Shown here: positions 1 to 4,346 of the stretch, piece after piece
How positions within the stretch are numbered: position 1 is the stretch's first letter
How the letters are laid out: the number at the start of each line of letters is the position of its first letter
Assembly: GCA_964630765.1 (NCBI GenBank)
Contig: CAZVXE010000064.1
Location: forward strand, 1-7,045
DNA from: Methanofastidiosum sp964630765
GTDB taxonomy: Archaea > Methanobacteriota_B > Thermococci > Methanofastidiosales > Methanofastidiosaceae
Direction: 5' to 3'
DNA: 7,045 bases
Made by a program: the position numbers and the translations under genes
The notes under the pieces: generated by a model
What the model was told of the DNA's origin: nothing
The model's input: the letters and a program-made list of their open reading frames with translations, nothing else
Database searches by the model: none

Positions 1-1
1 C

Positions 2-76
2 TTAAAATGTATGGAATTTGAAACTATTAATTTTAAGAGAAAAGAAGACTGTTCAATTTGTTCAAAATATTTCTAA
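2..76 (+). CDS. C-terminal fragment of a ThiF/MoeB/HesA-family E1-like protein (5' end outside window)
   Basis: An open frame enters from the left edge and stops at TAA 74-76, giving 24 residues. The tail contains a short beta-strand-like stretch (FETINFKRK) followed by D-C-S-I-C. In the ThiF/MoeB/HesA family, which adenylates the C-terminus of ubiquitin-like sulfur carriers, the C-terminus typically ends in the same way: a strand, a few basic residues, then the second C-x-x-C pair of the structural zinc site. The family call is inference from this short tail; the ATP-binding and catalytic parts lie outside the window. The next gene starts 24 nt after the stop on the same strand, so co-transcription is possible. 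A chance open frame cannot be excluded, but the C-x-x-C position and basic context argue for a real gene end. Confidence 0.6.
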   Translation, partial: LKCMEFETINFKRKEDCSICSKYF

Positions 77-100
77 TACAAAAAAGAATTGGTTATTATT

Positions 101-391
101 ATGTCAATCTATATGATTGTTGAACCTAAAGAAATTATGGACAAAGAAAAGTATAAAGAATATACCCAAAAAGTACCAAAGATTATTGAAAAATTTGGCG
201 GTAGATATCTAACACGTAATGGAGAAGTTTCTTTAATTGAAGGCAATTGGGAGCCAGAACGCCTAGTTATCATAGAATTTGAATCAAAAGATAAGTTTGA
301 AACTTGGTGGAACTCTCCTGAATATCGAGAGATTGCTATTCTACGTGAGTGTTCAGCTAAGGTCAATGCAATTGTTGTACAAGGAATATAA
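101..391 (+). CDS. DUF1330 family protein (dimeric alpha/beta-barrel fold)
   Basis: This is a 96-residue protein, about the usual DUF1330 length. Family hallmarks are visible: an N-terminal strand (MSIYMIVEP), a helix, then GGRYLTRNGE near residues 33-42, an E-G-N-W turn near 47-50, the strand ERLVIIEF near 53-60, and W-W-N-S-P-E-Y-R near 69-76, followed by a closing strand (VNAIVVQG). The fold is a ferredoxin-like dimeric alpha/beta barrel. The biochemical role of the family is not established, so none is assigned. I chose ATG 101 over the in-frame TTG at 89 because the extra residues (MVII) are not typical of the family and ATG gives the standard length. No good Shine-Dalgarno site is visible; a weak AT-rich element (about 71-78) overlaps the upstream stop codon. 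The gene converges on the lipoprotein gene with only 5 nt between stops. Confidence 0.88.
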   Translation: MSIYMIVEPKEIMDKEKYKEYTQKVPKIIEKFGGRYLTRNGEVSLIEGNWEPERLVIIEFESKDKFETWWNSPEYREIAILRECSAKVNAIVVQGI

Positions 392-396
392 TTAAT

Positions 397-1104
397 TTAA
401 GTATCTTCTAAGAATCCAACTTCAATATAGTACTCTGTGCTTACACCAATCATATATGTTCCGCCTTCATCTACAGTTAATTCGTTTCCTTCCATGACTT
501 CGAAATTCTTCCAGGCAGAACCGAAGTACTCAACAGTCTCATCTTCACTTCTAACAAATTGATCTTCAAACTTTGTATAGAATACTGTTGGTGGTGCAGA
601 GCATAAAGAACTCCTGCAAGTTACAACTGCCCTAATAACTTGGTCGCTCCTTATGGAATAAACATTTGCAATTATCCCAACTTCGGGCATTTTATATCTT
701 GCTTCTGGAATTAGTTTATAGAAAAACTTTGGTGCACATCCACATTCAACAGAGCATTTTTCTTTGATATTCTCCGGAGCACATATTCCATTTACACACT
801 TGTAGACCCATAGGTCTTCGCCTCTGCATTGGTCATTACATTTAATCCTTTGGCAGAGATCGATTACACAACCACATTTTTCAGAGCATGGCTCAATTCT
901 TACAAAATCGACACATTCGCCATCTACACATTTTTGGGCCCAAAGGTCTTCACCTTTGCAGATGTCAGGGCATTGAACATTCTCACAAAGATCAGTTTTT
1001 ACAACAGGAGGAGGTTGTTCGCTAGGCTTACTGCATCCTGAAACTAAAATAATTACAGTTATTAGGATAATTATTCCAACAAGCCCTGCTCTCCTCTTAC
1101 CCAT
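397..1104 (-). CDS. Secreted lipoprotein with two tandem 8-cysteine repeats
   Basis: This is a 235-residue protein when started at ATG 1104. The N-terminus is M-G-K-R-R followed by a hydrophobic segment (about residues 7-21) and the lipobox V-S-G-C, with the lipidated Cys at residue 24. A Pro-rich linker follows. Residues 40-83 and 84-127 form two repeats, each with eight cysteines in identical spacing (C-x4-C-x3-C-x9-C-x4-C-x8-C-x3-C-x-C) and shared G-E-D-L-W and C-V-x-G-x-C motifs. The remaining 108 residues look like a beta-rich domain with one further Cys pair (TCRSSLC). Similar Cys-rich G-x-D-L-W repeats recur, to my recollection, in archaeal surface proteins, but function is unknown. 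The protein is probably anchored outside the membrane with the repeats disulfide-bonded or metal-bound. The longer TTG start at 1128 would add MNYEVQIF before the signal peptide and is less likely; GAGGT at 1115-1119 sits 10 nt before ATG 1104. Confidence 0.83.
   Translation of the reverse strand: MGKRRAGLVGIIILITVIILVSGCSKPSEQPPPVVKTDLCENVQCPDICKGEDLWAQKCVDGECVDFVRIEPCSEKCGCVIDLCQRIKCNDQCRGEDLWVYKCVNGICAPENIKEKCSVECGCAPKFFYKLIPEARYKMPEVGIIANVYSIRSDQVIRAVVTCRSSLCSAPPTVFYTKFEDQFVRSEDETVEYFGSAWKNFEVMEGNELTVDEGGTYMIGVSTEYYIEVGFLEDT
724..987 (-). repeat. Two tandem 132-bp coding repeats (44-residue 8-Cys modules)
   Basis: The stretches 856-987 and 724-855 encode consecutive 44-residue units. All eight cysteines of unit 1 (residues 40, 45, 49, 59, 64, 73, 77, 79) recur exactly 44 residues later (84, 89, 93, 103, 108, 117, 121, 123). 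The motifs C-x-G-x-C and S-x-x-C-G-C are also shared. Residues between the cysteines have diverged, which indicates an old internal duplication kept by selection on the cysteine frame. Confidence 0.9.
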
Positions 1105-1126
1105 GAAAATCTGAACCTCATAATTC

Positions 1127-1134
1127 AATATAAA
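1127..1134 (-). promoter_or_regulatory. Candidate TATA box for the lipoprotein gene
   Basis: On the minus strand this reads TTTATATT, centred 26.5 nt before ATG 1104. That is the spacing expected if transcription begins at or next to the start codon. A competing view is a promoter further upstream (about 1146-1153, TTTATTTT-like), which would place GAGGT (1115-1119) inside a short leader. I cannot separate the two from sequence alone. Confidence 0.4.
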
Positions 1135-1161
1135 CTTTAAGGTTAGAAAATAAACTCACCC

Positions 1162-1169
1162 TTATATAT
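1162..1169 (+). promoter_or_regulatory. TATA box of the membrane acyltransferase gene (probably leaderless)
   Basis: TTATATAT is centred 24.5 nt upstream of ATG 1190 and no Shine-Dalgarno sequence precedes that ATG. Archaeal transcription normally starts about 25 nt after the TATA centre, so the mRNA would begin at the start codon. The purine-rich BRE usually found upstream is poor here (CTCACCC). Confidence 0.6.
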
Positions 1170-1189
1170 TTGAAATTAGAAATTTGGCC

Positions 1190-1945
1190 ATGGAGAATTC
1201 CTCTAAGAGATTTTGGGAGATTGATGTCTTGAGAGGAATAGCCATAATTATGATGGTTTTATACCATTTAAGTTACGATCTTTATTTTTTAGGTGATTTT
1301 CCTATAAAAATATACTCACTTTCTTGGACTCTTTTCCAAAGAACGACTGCTTCTTTGTTCTTGTTGCTTGTCGGCATATCGTTAACAATTAGTTATTCAA
1401 AGCTTAAATCAAAATATCAAAAAAAAGAGCTTTTCATTAGGAATCTAAAGAGAGGCCTTAAAATACTAGCATGGGGTGCAGTCATAACAATTTTTACTTT
1501 TATTTTCCTAAATAATGGCGTTATCCTCTTTGGTATACTCCATCTAATTGGGGTTTCAATAATAATATCATTTCCCTTACTAGACTACAAATACAAAAAT
1601 CTTGTATTGGGATTAATAGTCATATTAATAGGGATATACCTAAGTAATTTCACATTTGACACAACTTATCTCTTGTGGTTAGGGTTTGAGCCAAACTCTT
1701 TTTTCTCATTTGACTACTTCCCAATACTGCCTTGGTATGGTGTTGTCCTGATTGGTATTTTTTTAGGTAATTTAGTCTATCCAGAATCTAAAAGGAGATT
1801 TAGTATACCTGATTTCTCAGGTAATATAATTTCAAGGGGTTTATCTTTCTTAGGAAAACATTCACTGAAAATTTACCTAATTCACCAGCCAATTATAATC
1901 CTGTTGTTATACGCCCTAGGATTTGCCAATTTATCTATTGTTTGA
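1190..1945 (+). CDS. Integral membrane acyltransferase-like protein, DUF1624/HGSNAT catalytic-domain family
   Basis: This is a 251-residue polytopic membrane protein. The diagnostic N-terminal block is present: R-F-W-E-I-D-V-L-R-G at residues 7-16, then a hydrophobic helix and Y-H-L-S-Y-D-L at 25-31, with H26 in the conserved position. Further family signs are R-T-T-A-S-L-F near 51-57, G-I-L-H-L-I-G near 115-121 (H118), F-P-I-L-P-W-Y-G near 177-184, and L-G-K-H-S-L-K-I-Y-L-I-H-Q-P near 221-234. Eukaryotic relatives (HGSNAT) acetylate amino sugars across the membrane using acetyl-CoA; most prokaryotic relatives are uncharacterised. A role in modifying surface sugars or lipids is inference. I prefer ATG 1190 to the TTG at 1184 because it lies 24.5 nt from a TATA box. 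The gene converges on the metallo-hydrolase with 6 nt between stops. The length matches single-domain members, so it looks intact. Confidence 0.85.
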   Translation: MENSSKRFWEIDVLRGIAIIMMVLYHLSYDLYFLGDFPIKIYSLSWTLFQRTTASLFLLLVGISLTISYSKLKSKYQKKELFIRNLKRGLKILAWGAVITIFTFIFLNNGVILFGILHLIGVSIIISFPLLDYKYKNLVLGLIVILIGIYLSNFTFDTTYLLWLGFEPNSFFSFDYFPILPWYGVVLIGIFLGNLVYPESKRRFSIPDFSGNIISRGLSFLGKHSLKIYLIHQPIIILLLYALGFANLSIV

Positions 1946-1951
1946 ATATAA

Positions 1952-2644
1952 TCAAATATACCCTTTTCTAGAGAGTATTCTTTTTAATACTTTAATATTG
2001 AAAGGTGCCCCGTGCCCCGGGTATAATGTGTCGACCTTATTTTCAACTAGTTTTATCCAGCTTTGATATATCTCTTTTATGTTCTCTCCAAATATCGGTT
2101 CCCCTGCACCCACCCTAAGAGGAAGCCCGTTCATTGCAAGATCCCCTATGAAAGCCTCACCTGAGTCCAGTATAACGGATATTGAACCTTTTGAATGACC
2201 AGGGGTGTGGATAATCCTACCGTTGATCCCATAATTGCTAAGATCAAAATCAGAATCAATGATAATATCTGGCTTTAGACGATTAAAGCTCGTATCAATC
2301 GATGCAACTTTACTTAATAGAATTTTACCCCAAATATTTAGGGGTTTTGTGCTCATTGAATCTGTTATCCCCAAATCCAAAATAGGCAAATCATCCTTAT
2401 GAAGAAGTATTTTGGCTTCTGTTATTTTTTTTAATTCAGATGCATTTCCAATATGGTCATAATGTGCATGCGTCAAAATAATAAGCCCGATACTTTTTGG
2501 AGGTATCCCGTTATTCTCGAGAAAATCCAGAATTATTTGGGCCTTCCCCTTGTAGCCAGTATCAATTAGAATATTACTAGAGTTGGATTTCAAAAAATAG
2601 CAATTTGTTACCCCAACTTTTATAATATTAAACTTATTTTCCAC
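1952..2644 (-). CDS. Metallo-beta-lactamase-fold hydrolase (glyoxalase II-like)
   Basis: This is a zinc-dependent hydrolase of the MBL superfamily. Counting from the upstream TTG at 2653 (233 residues), the motifs are: N-I-L-I-D-T-G (27-33) with D31; T-H-A-H-Y-D-H-I-G (61-69) with metal ligands H62, H64, D66, H67; H-T-P-G-H-S-K-G-S (149-157) with H153; F-I-G-D-L (168-172) with bridging D171; and Y-P-G-H-G (211-215) with H214. All five canonical motifs are intact, so it should bind two metals. The substrate cannot be told from sequence; glyoxalase II-like thioesters, lactones or other esters are all possible. No signal peptide is present, so it is cytoplasmic. The preferred start is GTG 2644 (230 residues, M-E-N-K-F), which lies 26.5 nt from the TATA centre; TTG 2653 is the alternative. 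It is distinct from the RNase Z in this window, lacking the RNase Z arm and terminal H-I-S motif. Confidence 0.88.
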   Translation of the reverse strand: MENKFNIIKVGVTNCYFLKSNSSNILIDTGYKGKAQIILDFLENNGIPPKSIGLIILTHAHYDHIGNASELKKITEAKILLHKDDLPILDLGITDSMSTKPLNIWGKILLSKVASIDTSFNRLKPDIIIDSDFDLSNYGINGRIIHTPGHSKGSISVILDSGEAFIGDLAMNGLPLRVGAGEPIFGENIKEIYQSWIKLVENKVDTLYPGHGAPFNIKVLKRILSRKGYI

Positions 2645-2666
2645 ATTTTTCAATATATTGGAAAGT

Positions 2667-2674
2667 CTTATAAG
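2667..2674. promoter_or_regulatory. Perfectly palindromic TATA box shared by the divergent MBL hydrolase and histone genes
   Basis: CTTATAAG is its own reverse complement and is the best TATA candidate on both strands of the 53-62 nt divergent spacer. Toward the histone it is preceded by a BRE-like purine stretch (GGAAAG). From its centre the histone ATG is 36.5 nt away, leaving a leader of about 10 nt that contains AGGTG. The hydrolase GTG at 2644 is 26.5 nt away, consistent with leaderless initiation. Confidence 0.55.
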
Positions 2675-2696
2675 TTTTATAGTCTATCCTGATTAT

Positions 2697-2701
2697 AGGT
2701 G
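2697..2701 (+). promoter_or_regulatory. Shine-Dalgarno site of the histone-fold gene
   Basis: AGGTG lies 5 nt before ATG 2707 and matches the anti-Shine-Dalgarno end of archaeal 16S rRNA (GGAGGTGAT core). It is one of only two clear ribosome-binding sites in this window, which is otherwise dominated by apparently leaderless genes. Confidence 0.6.
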
Positions 2702-2706
2702 TTTAT

Positions 2707-3063
2707 ATGGAAGAAGAAATTAACAACGATGAAACAAGTGAAGACAGTCAAAAATTTCCTTTGCCAATGGGTACCATTGTCAGGATCATGAGGACACATC
2801 TCGATAGTGACAAGATGATTTCGAGGAAGGTCAAGGAAGAGATGAATCTCTTTTTAGGTAAGATGCTTGAAGATGTTTCTACTAAATTAAATGATAGCCC
2901 TTATGTCACAGTAGATGAAGTGATGTTCAGGGAAGCTGTAAGGCCTTATGAAAACATGAAAGCAGTTGAACTTGAAAAGAAGAGAATAATAAAGACTCTA
3001 GAGAAGATCAAAGCCGACTGTGATGTTTTGATAGAAGAAGTAAATAGGACCTTCAGATTATAA
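2707..3063 (+). CDS. Histone-fold protein with acidic N-terminal tail and C-terminal coiled-coil helix
   Basis: This is a 118-residue protein. Residues 1-14 are an acidic, probably disordered tail (MEEEINNDETSEDS). Residues 18-82 fit a single histone fold: helix 1 (P-M-G-T-I-V-R-I-M-R, 20-29), loop 1, long helix 2 (I-S-R-K-V-K-E-E-M onward, 38-62), loop 2 (Y-V-T-V, 66-69) and helix 3 (D-E-V-M-F-R-E-A-V, 70-78). Residues 84-113 are a charged helix with hydrophobics at I94, L98, I101, C105, L108 and V112, a regular 4-3 heptad. Canonical archaeal histones of the HMfB type are about 66-70 residues without tails. Here loop 2 lacks the K-T-I-K of HMfB and no obvious Arg-Thr/Asp pair is seen, so standard nucleosome-like DNA wrapping is doubtful. 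It could be a DNA-bridging or oligomerising chromatin protein, or a transcription-factor-like histone fold. It has a good Shine-Dalgarno site and its own promoter. Confidence 0.8.
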   Translation: MEEEINNDETSEDSQKFPLPMGTIVRIMRTHLDSDKMISRKVKEEMNLFLGKMLEDVSTKLNDSPYVTVDEVMFREAVRPYENMKAVELEKKRIIKTLEKIKADCDVLIEEVNRTFRL

Positions 3064-3100
3064 ATTTTTTTTACTTTATTAAAAAAATAATTAAAAATTA
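3064..3100. terminator. Bidirectional A/T-tract terminator between convergent histone and lectin genes
   Basis: On the plus strand a T8 run (3065-3072) directly follows the histone stop codon. On the minus strand the A7 run at 3081-3087 and the A5 run at 3093-3097 become T-tracts just after the lectin stop. Archaeal RNA polymerase terminates at T-rich non-template tracts without needing a hairpin, so this 41-nt spacer can serve both genes. Confidence 0.6.
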
Positions 3101-3104
3101 AAGA

Positions 3105-4178
3105 TTAAATTTTTCCTAAAATTTGCTCTAAAAGTTCTTTTGCTTTTTTAAGGTCGTTTACTGCTTTAATGACATTCCCTGTTTTTTTAGCATTTTGGAT
3201 GTATTGTTCTGCTTCGTTCCACATTGTTTTTACATTGTCAGGAACACTGCATCCTGCACTTGAAACTCCGCTCTGCTTGCAATCTGCTGGAAGCTTATTT
3301 AATATCTGTGTCTGTAAGCTATTAACTGTTTTTAATCTGTTGTTGTAAGCTGATTTTAATTCTGCGTGTATGGGTAATTTTGAGTTGTTTAGAACTGCTA
3401 CTGTGACAGTTGCTGTTGGTAGCGTTGAGACATCGTTTGGCATTCCCCCGTACTCTACTATGTACCCAGTAATTTCACCATCAATTGGGAGATCGTTCCA
3501 ATATCCAGTGGATAATAATTGTCCGTAATACTCAGTTCCACCAGAATTATTTGGTTCATTGGAATTCCAATTGACATATCCAACTTCGATTACGTTAGGA
3601 AATAATCCTTTACTAAAGATTTGGCCTACTTCTGGGCCTGCGACCCAAGACCAATTATGATCTTGAGATTGATCATCAGTAGCTCCTATCCATGCAGAAT
3701 CTTCTTCAGATAATAAAGAAGTAACAAAAGTATTTTCTTTTTCAGAAGTTATTGTTACAAGATATCCTTTCAATCCATAGAAAGTTCTTGCTGATGCTGC
3801 TGCATTTGCCTCCCCCCAAGTGAGGGTACCAGAGACATATTCATAGTAGTGCCCAGTGTCAGCGCAAAACAGTGCTGTTTCTTTGTCTGTTGTGGCGGAA
3901 TATGTAAATGTGTCAATTCCAAACCAATTTGGGTCAGGTGTATACCTTATCTTACCATTTTCAATAACGGCCGTACCATGCTTTGGTTGGCTAATCGGCC
4001 CTATTTGAGTCAATCCATTATCATTGGCCAATACATTAATCAAAACAGTACCGTCTTTATCGCATATGGCAGAGTCGTTTACTGCCCCTCCAGAAGCCCA
4101 AACTGAAGAAACTAAAAAGCAGGGCATAATCAAAGAGAATATTACGAGTGAAGTTATTATTTTTCTTATTGCTAACAT
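3105..4178 (-). CDS. Secreted protein with Ig/cadherin-like (Big_9-type) domain carrying a nested C-type lectin domain
   Basis: This is a 357-residue secreted protein started at ATG 4178. Residues 1-29 are a Sec signal peptide (basic start, hydrophobic core, V-W-A-S). Residues 32-97 match a Big_9/cadherin-like Ig domain (A-V-N-D-S, I-N-V-L-A-N-D, K-H-G-T-A, R-Y-T-P-D-P-N-W-F-G, D-T-F-T-Y-S). Residues about 101-245 are a C-type lectin domain: G-H-Y-Y-E near 109-113, W-G-E-A-N, G-Y-L-V-T-I-T-S-E-K-E-N, A-W-I-G-A-T-D-D, N-W-S-W-V, then N-W-N-S-N-E-P-N-N (203-211) and W-N-D-L-P (227-231). The E-P-N and W-N-D motifs are those that bind Ca2+ and mannose/glucose-type sugars in animal lectins. The last Ig strand (T-A-T-V-T-V-A-V-L, 255-263) comes after the lectin. 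Residues 265-357 are helical, with C300 and C310 perhaps disulfide-linked. No membrane anchor or sorting signal is seen. GGAGGT six nt before ATG 4178 decides the start over TTG 4196. Confidence 0.87.
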   Translation of the reverse strand: MLAIRKIITSLVIFSLIMPCFLVSSVWASGGAVNDSAICDKDGTVLINVLANDNGLTQIGPISQPKHGTAVIENGKIRYTPDPNWFGIDTFTYSATTDKETALFCADTGHYYEYVSGTLTWGEANAAASARTFYGLKGYLVTITSEKENTFVTSLLSEEDSAWIGATDDQSQDHNWSWVAGPEVGQIFSKGLFPNVIEVGYVNWNSNEPNNSGGTEYYGQLLSTGYWNDLPIDGEITGYIVEYGGMPNDVSTLPTATVTVAVLNNSKLPIHAELKSAYNNRLKTVNSLQTQILNKLPADCKQSGVSSAGCSVPDNVKTMWNEAEQYIQNAKKTGNVIKAVNDLKKAKELLEQILGKI

Positions 4179-4184
4179 ATTATT

Positions 4185-4190
4185 ACCTCC
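4185..4190 (-). promoter_or_regulatory. Strong Shine-Dalgarno site of the lectin gene
   Basis: The minus strand reads GGAGGT followed by AATAAT and ATG 4178. The 6-nt spacing is optimal. This site would lie inside the coding region if the upstream TTG at 4196 were used, so it rules that start out. It is the strongest ribosome-binding site in the window. Confidence 0.8.
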
Positions 4191-4226
4191 GTGCAATACA
4201 TTGTATATCTATATATTATACATTAC

Positions 4227-4234
4227 TATATAAA
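4227..4234 (-). promoter_or_regulatory. TATA box of the lectin gene
   Basis: The minus strand reads TTTATATA, preceded by a purine-rich BRE-like AAAAAG. Its centre predicts a transcript start near 4204-4205 and a leader of about 26 nt that contains the GGAGGT site. It is the only promoter here with both a clear BRE-like element and a proper leader. Confidence 0.6.
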
Positions 4235-4253
4235 CTTTTTGGAAATATTAGTT

Positions 4254-4274
4254 ATCAATAATGGTAATCAATAA
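4254..4274 (-). repeat. Tandem TTATTGAT direct repeats upstream of the lectin promoter
   Basis: Two exact copies of TTATTGAT (minus strand; 4254-4261 and 4267-4274) are spaced 13 bp apart, start to start, about 20-40 bp upstream of the lectin TATA box. The position suits an activator or regulator site, but in AT-rich intergenic DNA two 8-bp copies can occur by chance. The rest of the 168-nt intergenic region (4179-4346) holds the promoter, the ribosome-binding site and a possible terminator for RNase Z. Confidence 0.3.
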
Positions 4275-4276
4275 CT

Positions 4277-4298
4277 AAAATAAAAGGTAACTAAAAAA
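4277..4298 (-). terminator. Possible T-tract terminator downstream of RNase Z
   Basis: On the minus strand this stretch contains T6, T4 and T4 runs broken by short spacers, about 50-70 nt beyond the RNase Z stop codon (4347-4349). It precedes the promoter of the next minus-strand gene (lectin), where termination is expected. No hairpin is evident or needed. Confidence 0.35.
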
Positions 4299-4346
4299 TA
4301 GAATATCTTTCTATAGAAAATTAATAAGAGAATTCAAATAGTAAAA

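Noticed and set aside
109..366. Open frame antisense to DUF1330
   Set aside because: DUF1330 on the plus strand has clear family motifs; the antisense frame has none.
829..1041. Open frame antisense to the Cys-rich lipoprotein
   Set aside because: It lies wholly opposite a well-supported gene, has no recognisable motif, and is a product of the repetitive Cys codons on the other strand.
4179..4196. Upstream TTG start (4196) for the lectin gene
   Set aside because: It would translate through the GGAGGT ribosome-binding site; ATG 4178 is at ideal spacing and begins a typical signal peptide.
3849..4233. Two plus-strand open frames opposite the lectin N-terminus
   Set aside because: They mirror the signal-peptide and Ig-domain coding sequence; no motif or independent start signal supports them.
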